The notes beneath the pieces were generated by a model that did not search any database, was not told the origin of the DNA, and was given only the letters and a program-made list of their open reading frames with translations. A program made the translations under genes and the position numbers. From Moringa oleifera (Eukaryota > Streptophyta > Magnoliopsida > Brassicales > Moringaceae), in contig JAJFZO010000777.1 of NCBI GenBank assembly GCA_021397835.1, positions 126,501-190,500 on the forward strand: 64,000 nucleotides of DNA, read 5' to 3'. Below, piece by piece: positions 48,801-61,717 of the stretch. Numbering within the stretch: the first letter of the stretch is position 1; every line of letters begins with the position of its first letter.

Positions 48801-51634
48801 AGTTGAAGGTACTGATTTGAGATTTCTGGCTCAATCTCTGAGCAGATGACAAATTTTCTCTTCCTTTTTAGGACACATGAAATCAAGTCAAGTTCAAATA
48901 TACCGAGTTTGTAGTTGAAGCAGGTTATATTTTAGGCATTCCAACCTCAGGAGTTTGATTAACAAAGATAGTTGTGTCGGTCTCAGCAGAATCTGGAATG
49001 TGTTTCCGGTGTCTTCTTGTTATGAAACTTGACCTATGGAATATGGATGTGGGATTGTTTTCCAATAAAAAGTGTCTAGAATCTGGATTCTTCCGTCATA
49101 AAAAGTGTCTCCCTTTGGATGGTGATTCATTTTTACATGTGATTGTTGATGTCCTAAAAACCAAGCAAGTCATTGAACTGGAAGAGGAGGAAGTCAGGGT
49201 GAAAGTTGAACTGTGATGCTGGTATGACATAATAAATTTAAACTAATTAGTTAAATTTAGATTTTAAAAATAACACGCCAGAACATCCATGAAAACAACT
49301 AAAATCATATTGATAGATTTTTGGAATCTCAAAGAAGTTCACATTTTGAATTCTGTCATAACTTGGAAGTGGAAATTATTTTGTAATTAAATGAGAAATA
49401 ATATTATCTTAAGTTTCTACTTGTTGCCAAATTAAACTACTAATTTAAAAACGAAAATCATTAAAATTATCTATTTAGGGATCACAAGTTTTAAACAGTT
49501 ATTAAAGCAGTTAAATTTCGTAATTAAATGAGAAATAATATGATGACTTTTTTTTAAAAAAAATTTTTCGGTGAGGTGAAGCTAGGAAGAGCATAGGATA
49601 ACCATTGCAAGGAATTTCTACACCGATGTTACCATACTAGCTCCCTATCTGAGGCCCTGCAGAAGAGATCTAAATAGGCCTGTAGACATGGGATCTGCAG
49701 GTGCTTTCTCATAGTTGACTAGAGGATCACTTAAATCTTAGTGACACTATGAGCAAGGTTGTCAAAATGCAGTGGATCATGATTAGCAGGCATGATTTTT
49801 CTTTTTCCTTTTCTCCTCAAGCTTAGCTGACAGAGCCTTGGATCCATGTCCTCCTCCTTACACTGAATCCTACAAGACTTGCTCTTTTCAACCGCCAGGC
49901 CACCACCTGTGGGTCGTGAAAATGAAAGAGCTTGCTGATGTGTTCTACTAGTTGGCGAATGAAAGTTGTCTAGCAATGTTTTTTAATATTAAAAGAAATA
50001 ACTCAGTAGTAGCAATGCAAAATATGGCAGTTGGCACATGCATAGAATTTACTGTGTATTGAATTTAAGTTGAACCATGTAGCTGCCCAGTTGTAGTAGC
50101 ATTTTATGCTGTAAAGTTTTACAACATAACCTGGTTCAATCATCAGGCCAGATTTCTTTAATGCATTTTTGAATCTTGCAAATGAGTCACCTTTTTGCAT
50201 GATTATTTTAAGGCCCATAAAAAGTTAAAGTTTTCCTTCTTTAATCACAGATTTTAATGATCTTTCATCTTTCTTCCAAATTGGAAAAGTTAGGTTTCTG
50301 GGATTATGCCTTTGTCTATCTGTGGAGTCAATGAGCTTGGTAATGTTAGCGTCTATGTTCTAGAAGGATTTTCTATTATATTACAGTTGTCTTATGGAAA
50401 TGGTAGATACTCAATATGATGATTTTCTCATTGAATGTGCCCAAATAGACTGCTGCTAATATGAGTTTAAGTCTGGAATCCTCTCTTGTAATGAAGTAAA
50501 TGGCTTGTGGGTTTCCTCTAGTTTTAATATTTGGTTAGAATTGGACAAATCTAAAATAGAAAAGGGTGGAATGTTCCTCTGTAGCCAAGTTAAGTGGCCA
50601 GCTGGATTTGTCAAATTTTATTTGGTCTGTTTCTGCATTTCCTAAATACTGCTCCAAACACTTAGCTTAAATTTACTATTTTTCTTTTTATTTGCATCTA
50701 TGGGATTCCTGCTGCTTTAGCACTGCTACAAGCACTTGGCTTCCATTAATTTTATGGCTATCCATCATTATTAGAGATGTTACTGTTGCATCAATATTCG
50801 TTTTTGAAAGTCTCTCAAAATTGTTATTATTTGTTCTTTTCACCCAGTTCTTTTTTTAACAAAACCATATATTTTAGTCGATCAAACTGTTAGCTTGGTA
50901 TTTGAACAAATCCAATGGTTTAGAAATCCCGAGTTCAGTGCCCTAGGAATTGTTAAAATCGTTCTGAACCCAGCAAAAGCTTAGAAAAAAAATATATTTG
51001 GAATTCACAAACCTAGTTGCAAGGTGATCTTTTTTCTTCAATCCCTGACTGCCTGAGCAGTTATTTTCCCACGAGATCTGTATGTGTTGTCACAGATGCT
51101 TGATGAAGTCCTTGTCACTAAAATTTTTCACCATTTCCATGTCTTGCTGTTGCAGCTTATATCAGCAACTGACCGACATAGACAGTCAACAGACCATCCC
51201 ATCAAGTTCATTTCTAGAAGGCAGCCATACACTCTGAAATTTAAGATCAAGCCAGGTATATAATTTCACTCTAGTTACCTACAATTTTTTAAATTTAATT
51301 TTTAACTTTCAAATTTTGAATCTATAGTTCCCCAAAAGGGTATCTCAGATCATTTTAGGTTAATCATATTTGGATTAATCTCAGATCTTCATTCATTTAC
51401 ATGATTCTGAGCTTCTGCTCAGTCAGGGTTTGTGTTGTAGTGTAGTTGAGTTGTGACTGGTTAATTGGTATTGATGCTCTGGCTGTTCATATAGGGCCTG
51501 AGTCTGGTAGCACTGATGGTCGGAACAAAAAGATTTCTTCGTTCCTTTTCCATCCATTTTTGCCCCTTGCTCTTTCCATTCAACAGACTCTGTTCTTGCC
51601 AGCATCAGTTGTAAATATTCACTTCCGGAGATGA
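42817..51634 (+). CDS. DET1: DE-ETIOLATED 1 (DET1), light-signalling repressor
   Basis: Nuclear repressor of photomorphogenesis that works with COP10 and DDB1 in a CUL4-associated complex. Coding exons: 42817-42888, 43883-44310, 44419-44647, 45364-45546, 46465-46533, 46672-46728, 48064-48144, 48236-48400, 48562-48657, 51156-51255, 51495-51634, giving 539 aa, within the plant DET1 range (about 520-545). Landmarks are NVTARVFERQIRTPAPG at the N-terminus, ARRFYENLVPS, ICKDFFLYME, GLFATSTAQIHDAP, DERVFHNDFVNL, AFCREDDELFLNSN, FLSGIKQRLLSFIFREIWNE, the basic CLKKKFYFHFQDYVDLIIWK, SQSPSPYFDQSLFRFDEK, DHPIKFISRRQP and the VVNIHFRR C-terminus. Introns are GT-AG except intron 3, best read with a GC donor at 44648. 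The variable segment after NSNTQ is the least certain part. Confidence 0.96.
49383..49541. repeat. 22-bp direct repeat in DET1 intron 9
   Basis: The same 22 bases, starting GTAATTAAATGAGAAATAAT, occur at 49383-49404 and 49520-49541, 137 bp apart, in the 2.5-kb intron 9. They could be a local duplication or remains of an insertion. Confidence 0.8.
49560..49985. other. Unidentified GC-richer island in DET1 intron 9
   Basis: About 400 bp less AT-rich than the rest of the intron. The minus strand has an 81-codon frame (49731-49976), rich in charged residues and Cys, with no family recognised. A captured gene or transposon fragment is possible. No splice evidence links it to DET1. Confidence 0.3.
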
Positions 51635-52982
51635 ACATATTTCTCAATAGAAGCAAATTCCAACGTCTAAAATCATCAAACATTTGAAAGTGAGTTAAGA
51701 AATTTGTATATTTGGTATACTTGGTCAGTCCCCCATTATATATGTTACAGAGTGCTGACTGTAAGGGATTTTAAGGTGGCAACCATGACTCCATCTCATG
51801 TTTTGTTTGATCTGGTGCATTGAGGGGTTGGCAGCTGCAGTGAGAACTGGAAGTGTACCTGGGAGTCTTGTTAATGTTCATTGTTGACCAGTTCATTGAA
51901 TTTGAATAAAAACACAGGACAATGACGTTGTGAATGTCAAGTGGCAGTCTTTACTAACAGTAATTCTGTATTTTATTTTGTTCAACTTTATATCAAGAGT
52001 AGTCTGTTAAATTGGTGGCTAATGAGTAGGAGTGTCTTAGTTAGCTTGTTATTCTGCAGACAAGTTTCGCATGATCATGATATATGGGCTGTTCTGTGGA
52101 GAGAAAAGAAACAAATTCCTGATAATTGTACATTAGTAGCAACATGTCGGGCTAGGGCTTTGAAGAATGCCAAGAATCTAGCTTTTTGAGATCATAGAAA
52201 TTGAGACGTTTTAATTAGGTTCTTACTCTTGAAAATGTGACTTTTATGTTTTAACAATTTCAGAAAGTGCATTAATTTTTTGAACGGTTCTTTTCATGTT
52301 AAACCTTTTAAAGCTTATGCATGTAAAATCAAGCTTATAGGTGATAATACTAAGCTACAGAAATTGAAGAAAAATAAGTTAGGCTTGTGATTTCTGATAT
52401 GAAAGGTCCAATATCTCCAGCCTTAGATTCATCATTGGTTTGATTAATTGACACTTCGATTTAAAGGCTAACTGCTCTGATTTACTAACACCAATCAACT
52501 GATATTGAGTTGAATTGAATTATGCCTCTTTCCTTTTCAATGAGTGGCAATTAATAATTGTCATCATAAAATCTTAGCACCTTCTTTGATGTATTGTAGG
52601 CAGTTTAAAAGACATTTTACTCATTAGGAAAGTTAACAATTAAACTTTGCCAGGGCACCAATTATTCAAAGAAAAAAATAATATCCTAATTTAATTTTAA
52701 TTTAAAAGTATTTGAAGGGTTTTAGAAACGTTTTCATGATAAAGAACTGATGAGGAGGATGCATCACATCTGTAAAAATAAATAAATAACAAAAAGAAAA
52801 AAGGGAAGAGAAAAATATTTAATGAAGTGAGATTGGGGAGGGGAAAGAAGAAAAATAAAAAAACCACAGCCTCACAATGGGCAAGAATACCCATTTCTGT
52901 CAGGATAACCGAGGATGGGGAGACAGGCAGTAGCAAAAGCAAGAGGAACAGCATAAGAATTAGCGAGAGGACGGAGGGCAGA
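51635..52982. other. DET1-CLD1 spacer
   Basis: Contains the DET1 3' UTR and the promoter and leader of the downstream hydrolase gene, both on the plus strand. The part just upstream of the CLD1 start (52780-52980) is purine-rich. In-frame codons without a stop extend back to an ATG at 52827, so a longer N-terminus cannot be excluded. Nothing else recognised. Confidence 0.5.
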
Positions 52983-54599
52983 ATGAGGGCGTTGGCATTG
53001 ACACCAACAGCAACGCTGTCATTGCAGCGGACAAGGAGCCAGGATTCCCGAGGCCTCACCAGTGTCAGTGCTACCACTGCCAATAATGCTGATAATGCTA
53101 TTGCTATGGGAGCAGCAGAGGTGTTGGATGTGGGAGAGATAAGAAAAAGATGCAAAACGTGGCAATGGAAGGATCGATTCTCCATCAATTACTTTGCTTC
53201 TTCAAATTCACAAACCAATTCTCAAGGACACAGCCATAGAATGCCTCCACCGATTCTTCTTGTTCATGGTTTCGGCGCCTCAATTCCTCACTGGCGCAGG
53301 TACCAACGCAACAGTATACGCCTTTTCTTTTTCCCCCCTTAATCTTTCGGTCAAGACCACGCTTTCTGCAAATAGCAATGCACACTCTACTTGGTTTTGA
53401 GGTTCTTCCAGGAATATTAGCGCACTAGCTCAGAGTCACACTGTTTATGCCGTTGACCTCCTCGGATTTGGTGCTTCGGATAAGCCACCTGGTTTTTCGT
53501 ATACCATGGAGACATGGGCTCAGGTACCTCTTTATCCAAGCTTAAGGAATGTGAGTCTCTTCGTTTGTTTCTCAACTCTTACCACCAAGCCTTCAGCCTT
53601 GCTAATTTTTCTGATAACTACAGTTGATACTCGATTTCTTGGAACAAGTTGTTCAGAAGCCAACTGTTTTGATAGGCAACTCCGTCGGAAGTCTTGCTTG
53701 TCTGATTGCTGCCTCAGGTCTGCTGTCTGACCTAAACAAACCATTTGCATTTGATATCATGAGTCTACTGACATGTGTGGTTTGTCTTTATGCATACAAT
53801 ACCTCGTCTGACAAGAATCCAGTCCAACTCTGGTCCGAGGGCTTGTTTTGTTAAATTGTGCTGGTGGCATGAACAACAAGGCCATTGTGGATGACTGGAG
53901 GATTAAACTGTTGGTACCTTTGCTCTGGTTATTCGACTGCTTGTTGAAACAAAGGGTCATTGCTTCAGCCATCTTTGAACGTGTCAGAAGGAGGTACTAT
54001 TTCCAGTTTCATTTATCTTTGTTCTGAGATCCAAAAGCTGCCTAAAGAACTCTCCAACATGCATGAATAATGCAGGGATACCCTGAGGAACATTCTGTTG
54101 TCTGTGTACGGGAATAAGGAATCTGTGGATGAAGTACTGGTGGAGGTATACTATTCTCCTGTAGGTGCCCATTTTTTATTTTATACTTCCTCAGCAGATA
54201 TCCACTCAACGCTTGTGTTAAAAAATGTAGATCATTAGTGAACCAGCAAAGGATGAAGGAGCTCTAGATGCCTTTGTTTCCATTGTGACAGGGCCTCCGG
54301 GCCCAAACCCAGTGCAGTTGATCCCAGGAATCTCCGCACCTATTCTAGTTTTGTGGGGTGATCAAGACCCTTTCACTCCTCTTGACGGGCCTATAGGCAA
54401 GTGCTTCTCTTCTATGGCGAATGAGTTATCGAATGTAAGCCTGTTGGTATTGGAAGGAGTGGGACACTGTCCCCATGATGACAGACCTGACTTAGTCCAT
54501 GAGAAGCTGCTTCCCTGGTTGGCTCATCTTACGGGCTCAGAGACATGGCATTTTGGAGAAGCTGCTTCCAGCAGTCCCCTTGATGAGGGATCTTTGTAA
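52983..54599 (+). CDS. CLD1: Alpha/beta hydrolase, chlorophyll dephytylase (CLD1-like), plastid
   Basis: CLD1 enzymes remove the phytol tail from chlorophyll in thylakoids during turnover. Exons 52983-53299, 53412-53523, 53624-53717, 53816-53993, 54076-54145 and 54231-54599 join in frame to 379 aa. Residues 1 to about 45 are Ser/Thr/Ala-rich without acidic clusters, as in a transit peptide. The oxyanion-hole motif HGFG is at 95-98, and the nucleophile elbow GNSVGS has Ser163. The likely acid is Asp303 in WGDQDP, and the base His336 in GVGHCPHDDRPDLVHE. Other family blocks are VRGLVLLNCAGGMNNKA and TGPPGPNPVQLIPGI. The start at 52983 was chosen over an in-frame ATG at 52827 because the extra 52 residues are Lys/Arg-rich and include acidic residues. 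Assignment within the hydrolase family is by remembered similarity to Arabidopsis CLD1. Confidence 0.9.
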
Positions 54600-55099
54600 A
54601 ATAATTCTTTTGGCAGTTGCAAGTTGGACATTGTAACCCAAATCCTCCATATATTGCTGTCTGAGTAATTGTTTTAATATATGCATGTAGCACATATTTA
54701 TTTTCTCTTTTTATGTTCTCTTCTTTAACAGTTGAACTTAATTTGTTTCTCATCTTGTTAGTTGTGATTTTTATCAGGTTATTTTGGGATTTTCTATCCA
54801 AGTTATTGCAAAGATGATTAGTTGATGGCCATGTTCTTTCCTTAGTTTTAGTTGTTTCCCAGTTGCAGGGGAATGCTTTAGTTTTAATGGTTGGTTACGA
54901 ACTATGGTACTTTAGATCAATACAGGACTGTGATGTCTTGGGAATTTTACACAATCTAACTTATCTCTAGGATAATTTTTAAGGTCATTTTATTTATGAG
55001 TTTATTTATTTTTGTAAATGTTGAATGATTTTGATTTATGTTGACTTTATTAAAAGATTTCTCAATCAATTTGGATATAAAAGACAATTTTGATGCGCG

Positions 55100-56200
55100 A
55101 GTTGATATGTGAATTTAACCATTTTTTCATATTCAGCATGCTAATTAATCTCGTGTACTCATGTTGCATCTATATAACAATGCAATGTGTGACAAATTTT
55201 ATCATTCAAAATTATACACGCCATCGTGCATAATGGAGGATTGGTGTGATTTCTCCTATACTAATTGATGATCTTATTCGTGCTCCTCATATACTTATCT
55301 TGCCACAATAAGATCAAAAATGCAAACACCGACAAATCAGTGCGAGCGTTTTAAGGGTCATACCTATTGATTTTTTTGCCTGCTTGTTCCTAAGTTCACC
55401 GTATAGGGATTGGCCCCTTTGATTAGGGTACTTGGTGAACGGATGCGGATACGAGTCGCTTTTACTCTAATATCACTTGTCGCGAGTCAAGAATTTTACA
55501 GAACATAACTTGTTAACAAGCATTTTTATGCTCATCTCTTTTTTAAGTTTAACCATTTTATATTGTTGTTGATTGGTTTTGACTTACTTTGGTTTTGGCT
55601 TGCCTTGACCGTTTTTAGAGAGCCCACTTGCTTGTGTCTCACCTGTGTCACAGTACAGAGTATGACACATTCTCTTACTCAAAACCATGCACATTCTCAT
55701 GCATGATGAAAGATTGATGCAACTTTTCTCATAACTGATAGACGACCTACTTGAGCTCTCTATCTGCCCATTCTACCATAATAAGACCCAAAATGTGAAC
55801 ACTATTTGGTCAATAAGAACGCTTAAGAGATCACATCTGTTTGGCTTCCTTGCTTGCTCATCCTACACGTTTAACCTTGTAAGAGACTAGCCCATATTGG
55901 TTAAGGGCAGTTGACAAATAAACGCGAATGAGGATCAATTCTTGCTCTAATACCTTTTGTTACAGGCCAAGTGTTTCACATGACATATTGCTTGCCTTAC
56001 CTATAAGTTCAACACTATCACGAGAGTGTCGACTAGTTTTGATCTGTCTTGACCTTTTTAGGAGAATGACTCCAACTTTAGATCAATTTAAGAATGAGAG
56101 ACTTAAATTTATCTTAACAACTCTGATGTACGATTTCTCGAACTACCCCGCTCTTTCGTGTTTAGCACACTAATCAATCTCATTTTTATATCGTATTTAT
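55100..56200. repeat. Diverged ~480-bp tandem repeat, two copies plus a partial third
   Basis: Ordered anchors recur with a spacing of about 480 bp: a GCTAATTAATCTC-like block (55138, 56167), a GGATTGGTGTGA / AGATTGATGCAA block, a CCACAATAAGA / CCATAATAAGA block, and a CTCTAATA..CTTxT..x.G(G/C)xCAAG block near 55470 and 55950. Divergence is high. Such ACTCTAATACCACTTGT-type sequence is common in plant repeats, but I could not assign a class. Confidence 0.65.
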
Positions 56201-56337
56201 GTACAATATGAAGAGTAATAAAAACATAAAAGCTTTTATAAGATTCAATTTTATAAAAAAAATAAAATAAAATCATAGTCAATCCCTTCAATATCCTTTT
56301 GAGAGTGATGAAAGATAATAAATGAACAAAATAAAAG

Positions 56338-56340
<3 letters not shown>

Positions 56341-56379
<39 letters not shown>
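56341..56379. repeat. (AT)n microsatellite
   Basis: Uninterrupted AT dinucleotides, about 19-20 units. Confidence 0.95.
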
Positions 56380-56382
<3 letters not shown>

Positions 56383-57240
56383 AAAGATCGAAATAGAGAC
56401 TGGATTATGAATATTAAGAAAAGGAGAAAACAAAAAGCCTAATCACTTAGGTCAAGTGTTCACCAACACAACAACACTCAATTGCAATTTATAAAAAGGA
56501 AAAAACTAAGCACTTTGTTTTCAAGAGCAAATTGTCAAAATTGGTACCCTACTTTCCTTTTATTGCAGAATAAACTTTTTTCATCAACTTTTTTTTAGCA
56601 CTTAAATGTGGTGTGAAGACAAAAATACTCATACTAAAGACAATAATACTCTTAAAAATAAATGAATGCAAAAATTAATGCACACTATCCTAATATTCTT
56701 TGTCTTTGAGCTTTTTCTCCAAATTTTTTCTTCACATTTGTATTTAAAATTTACCTAGGTTAGAAAAGGAATCAAAAGCAGTCATTATTGATTTTGGCTA
56801 GTTCTCTTCACGTTTGTATTTAAGATTTACACAACTAAGCTCGTGTTTTTAGTAACACATTGTTCTTTAAAACCAAAAAGTTTTTAAGTGGGTCAAAAGA
56901 GTAACAGGTATGTATCTGAAAGATAATGTATCTTAACACTATGAAGATGTTATATGTTTTAGAAAAAATCGCGGGGTATCATACATATCATAACATGAAA
57001 CAAAAAACTGTGCTATGTTTCACTAAATCTTAATTTTGTCACTAAATTCGTCTTATGAATATCATGACTTCATTCATAAAATCGATATTTCTTTAATGAA
57101 ATCGATATATAACATAAAATCGTTACTTATTTACTAAACTTCAGTTTTGTTCTTTTTTTTCTAAAACTATTAATTCATTTTTTTAAAAATATTTTCATGG
57201 TTATCACAGAATTCATATTATTGCAACTTGAAATAGTGAG

Positions 57241-59660
57241 TTGTCCAAGTCAAGAGAAAGTTTTAAGTATGTTAGGAGGACTCTCAAAACTCAAAGGTAT
57301 GTTATTCGAAAAGGTTTGACGCACGCACAATTATTAGGTTTAGTGAAATCTTATGTTAATATTAATTTATGTAAGTATGATATTATACCATACAATATAG
57401 TGAGATCCAAGAAAATTATCATCAAAATTGAGTTAGTGAATGATGATAATATTAAGTTTATACTGTATGATGACAATATAATATCTTATGTAATTGTGGA
57501 TTTAGTGGAGCAAAATTATGTTGAGTACAAAAATGGTGTATGTGACAGTAAAAATCCAAAATGAGTCAATCAATTTAATTATTGTATTGGGAGCAATCAA
57601 GTTAGCGATGCAATCCCTAATGTGTAGACCTTTCTAATTGCTCAAGGTGAAAATTTTGACACAGAATCATTATTCCATAGCGAGTCTCTTCCTCACACTC
57701 ATAATGGTAATGAGATCGACTTAGATTGTTCAATGGATTATGATATTGAGTGTGAGTATCCAATCTTAAAAACTTAGCCTTTCAAATAAGAGTATTATGA
57801 ACATTCTAGAAGTTGAGCTTGATGGTGAGAATTTGCTTTCTGTATCCTGTTTAATCCCACCTTACTTCCCACTTGCATGTCGTGAAGTACACAATAATAT
57901 AGGTGATGGTATCGCTAGGAGGAATAGTGTATTAGATGCTGAATTATACAATATTATTTAACTCCTACTATGAAATTAGTGACTTTAATTGAAATCTTTA
58001 CTAGAGGTAACTAGATCTAACAAATCAGTATTTGAGATTGCATATAAAGAAAAAAAAAATTATGTATGAAAGGTACGCGCTATAAGAGTTGCACAAGGAT
58101 AATTCTTTCAAATTAAACGTTGTGATTTGATACACACTTGCACAATCGAGTTGTATCGATGACATGAACAAGCAAGTTTTACCATTATTAGAGAAAGTAT
58201 TGCTCAATGATTATCTACTAATATTAGAATTATTAAACTGAAAGATATCATGCGTGATATGAAAGAATTATATGACATACAAATTTATATAGCAAAGATT
58301 AGAAGGTGAAAGAACACCCTTTGTCTCTTACCAATAATTGTCATCATATTGCCACATGTTGCAAATAGTTAATTTAGGAACTAGAGCTCACATATACATA
58401 AAAAATGAGACTAATTAGTTTTAAGTATTTCTTTGTAACTCTTAAACAATCATTGAGGGAGTTTCATTCAATGATTAAACTAATCACTGCTGTCAATGCC
58501 ATTCAACTAAAAGGAAAATTTTATGATGTCATATTTGTAGCAATGTGCAAGGATGAAAATAAATAGATATACCCATTGGTATTTGGTTACGATGACTTGA
58601 AAAACTATAAAGCTTGAGAGTGATTTTGGGAGTAACTGAAGCTAGCTATTAGTCATGTTAAGGATTTGATTATTATATCAGATTATCATGTGAGCATTAA
58701 AAAGGCCATCATAAATGTTTTTTTTTTCGATTCTTATCATGGATTATCTTCTTAGTATATAGCCTAAAATATAAAAAAAAAAATTCAAAAGAGAATATGT
58801 GTCCAAGATATCTTACAATGTGGCAAAGGCATATTGAGAGTGTGAATTTAGTCAATTGATGATTAAATTGCAAGTTAAGCACCCTTATGCCTTTGAATAT
58901 ATTACAAAAAAAGATCCAAGAAAATGGTCACGTATGTGCTGCCCTAAAAAACGATACTAACTCATGATCAGTAATATTGCTAAGAGCTCAAATTCATATC
59001 TTCAATTTGCTTGTGAGTTACCCATCATGGCGCCATTGGAATCCATTAAAGATATGATGTAAAGTTGATTCTATGATAAGCACAAGAAAGCTAAGATTTG
59101 GAGAGCACAACTAACTAGATAGGTTCATTCTTTGATGAAATGAAAAACAAAAAGCTTCATTATAGATGACAACTTTCAACATTAAATGGAATGTATTTCT
59201 AGTTAGGCAAAAAGGTAAAGAGGTGGTTGTCAACCTGATAAAATGTACTTGCACTTGTAAGAAGTTTTATGCTGATCTTTTGCTATGTATACATACACTA
59301 GTAGCATCCAAGTGATATTTATGATTTTGTTGTTAAATTTTTTTTCTTATTATTCATCCTTTTTTATATTTTTTTATAGGAAACATAACATTAACTTTAT
59401 AACCATTTGCTCTGACTACCACAAACAAGAGCATGTAATAACAGCATACACTGAGCTAATCTTTTTAATAAATGATAAGTCAGATTGGAATCTGTTTGAA
59501 AAAGTCAAAAGGGCTGTTGTATTGCTATCAAATAATGGTAAGCATGTGGATTGTCTAAGAAAGCGAAGAATACCCTTTGGTGAGGAAAAGGCATGACAAA
59601 AAAAATGTTCTAGGTACAACCAATATGGACACAATCGGTTTGATATACTTAAACTCGTAG
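57241..59660 (+). pseudogene. Mutator-like (MULE) transposase remnant
   Basis: Successive frames of the plus strand carry MURA-type transposase similarity broken by stops and frameshifts. An N-terminal frame lies at 57241-57564. The catalytic-core region near 58500-58740 reads as LKGKFYDVIFVAMCKDENK, IYPLVFGYDD, then LIIISDYHVSIKKAI and SYHGLSS. The segment following the core (CEFSQLMIKL, YITKKDPRKWSRM, ISNIAKSSNS) lies at 58840-59000. The C-terminal part at 59400-59650 has RKRRIPFGEEKA and a CCHC-like KCSRYNQYGHNR with its first knuckle residues mutated. An AT-rich gap at about 59285-59380 may be an intron. Element ends were not found. Confidence 0.8.
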
Positions 59661-60069
59661 TATCATGATAAAGAAAGTCATGCTTGATTATCGAAAGTGC
59701 CCGAACAGTTGCGTGATAAAAGTAACAATTATGGTAGGGTTAGACATAACTCATAGACTTGCACTACAACCCTTTGTTTATCTTTAATTGATAATGATGT
59801 CATAAACTTATGATATATAGTGTATTTGATATTATTGATTCATTATATGATTAGAAAATAGACTACTGATTTGTTATCTTTTGATATCGTTGGCTTATCA
59901 TATATTTAAGACTGTCATAGGTAATACATATAAGAGCAGACCATTATTGACTTTGAAACTGCATATTTCTTCAGTGTGTTTAATAAATCATCTCTTGTTT
60001 AGAAAACATCATAATAAAATTATCAAATCATAAGATAATTACTCATCTTATTAATGTAAGAAGTCTCAT

Positions 60070-60350
60070 AAATCGTGACATCTTTTAATCAAACCGTATG
60101 ATGATTCTCAATAGTTTCATACCATCTTTTAAAAGAAAATCATATGATATTGTCCAATTTTGTAATATCTTATTTATTTTTTATTTAAACTATGAGAATA
60201 TTATCTTAGTTTCGTAACGTCTTTTTACCTAAAATCGTATCATGGTTATTCTCATTTCGTTTCTTCTTGGTTTTAAATATAAAAAAAATTGATCAAATTT
60301 CATAACATCTTTTATCTAAATGGTACGATGACTACCCTCATTCAATCTTG
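60070..60350. repeat. Degenerate tandem motif (TAACATCTTTTA...GTATGATG)
   Basis: About four copies of a motif combining (G/A)TAACATCTTTTA with a CGTATGATG-like block and CTCATTT/CTCAATAGTTTC, at irregular spacing. They sit just downstream of the MULE transposase remnant and may be subterminal repeats. Confidence 0.5.
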
Positions 60351-61393
60351 CTTTTTATATATATAATATACACAAAATAATACAAAATAATTTTGTAAAA
60401 AATAATATGCAAGTGAGCTCTCATAGTGGATCGTCTTTCTCATCAGTTGAGATAGCAAATATATAGATAATCATTTGCTTTTTAATTTTTGGCATTTGGG
60501 TATTAATATATTTTTGTGGCTTGCTAGTTAATAAATATTCTATGATATATAACATAAAAGGGTCACAATTACTACTATAGAAACAAAGTATGACAATTAG
60601 TACTTGTAAAAAAAACTAAAAAACAATAAAAATATAAATAAATTACTAGGGCTAAAACTAAAAATATAAATAAAATAACCATCGCTCAAAAAGATACTAA
60701 GTAGCATGAGTCTAAAACAATTTTGTTATCGAATTCGCACTTTTGTTGCTATATCTTGTCAAAACAAGTCAAAGATATGCAAATTAAATTTCTATAAGTC
60801 GATGATGATAATAAACTAATGTGTTCCACCAATTTGGCATAGTACCAATAGTTGCAATTAATCATATGCCAGTAAGATAAAATATTACTAAAATTGATTA
60901 TTTAAAGCAATTAAGATAATATTTTTTTACCTTATTGATAGTGTGCTATAGTGGGAAGCCATCACAAAAGATACCACATATATGTTCGGGAAAACCACCA
61001 TCCCATTTATGGGTTTTTATTTTGATGCGCTAGAGGACTGTTAGCGTTTAGATTTACTTGGTACTTATTCTATGCATAAAAAAAAAACACGTTTACAAAA
61101 TCATTTAGAAAAGAAATAAAAAAGATTGTCAAATAACAAATAAAAAGCAATATCATTAGAAAATACTAATGAAATTTATGAAAAATGACATAAAGTAAAA
61201 GGTCACAAATACATATATGCTGCTTATATATAATTGAAAACTCCTGTCATTTTTATAAAAAGTACAGATAAGTATCAATGTGCTGTAAAATCAAATCATA
61301 ATATCATAAAATAATAATTTTGGCTAGGTATAAAATAATAACATAGATATGAAAAAAATAAAATATAGACATGAAATTATAATACTTAATACG

Positions 61394-61717
61394 AAAGTAT
61401 ACATGTAAAAATGAATCATTGGACACAAAATTATAATATTTTATACGAAATGATATAACCTAGGTATGAAATCATAATATTTAATACCAAAGTATACACG
61501 TAGAGATGAATCACTAGACACAAAATTATAATATTTGATACAAAACAATATAACTTAGACACAAAATCATAATATTTGAATACGAAAGTATACACATAGA
61601 GACGAATTAATATATACGAAATCATAATATTTGATATGAAATGATAAAATTAAGCAAAAATTATAATACTTAACATGAAAGTATACACTTAGATATAAAT
61701 CAGATAAACTAGACATG
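61394..61717. repeat. ~95-bp tandem repeat array
   Basis: AAAGTATACA recurs at 61394, 61489, 61585 and 61678, spacings 95, 96 and 93. Each is followed by GATGAATCA-like and AATCATAATATTTGATA-like blocks. Similar but weaker sequence extends left to about 61270. AT-rich, non-coding. Confidence 0.85.

Larger units (their letters stand above)
54600..57240. other. Downstream of CLD1: repeats, no genes
   Basis: Holds the CLD1 3' UTR, two diverged copies of a roughly 480-bp repeat (about 55.1-56.2 kb), an AT microsatellite and AT-rich sequence. No coding region recognised. Confidence 0.55.

Noticed and set aside
52697..53188. 163-codon minus-strand frame over the CLD1 first exon
   Set aside because: Hydrophobic low-complexity antisense of a purine-rich leader; the plus strand carries the real conserved exon.
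60361..61700. Array near 61.4 kb considered as a CRISPR
   Set aside because: Units abut without unique spacers, are AT-rich and diverged, and lie in a plant nuclear genome, so it is an ordinary tandem repeat.
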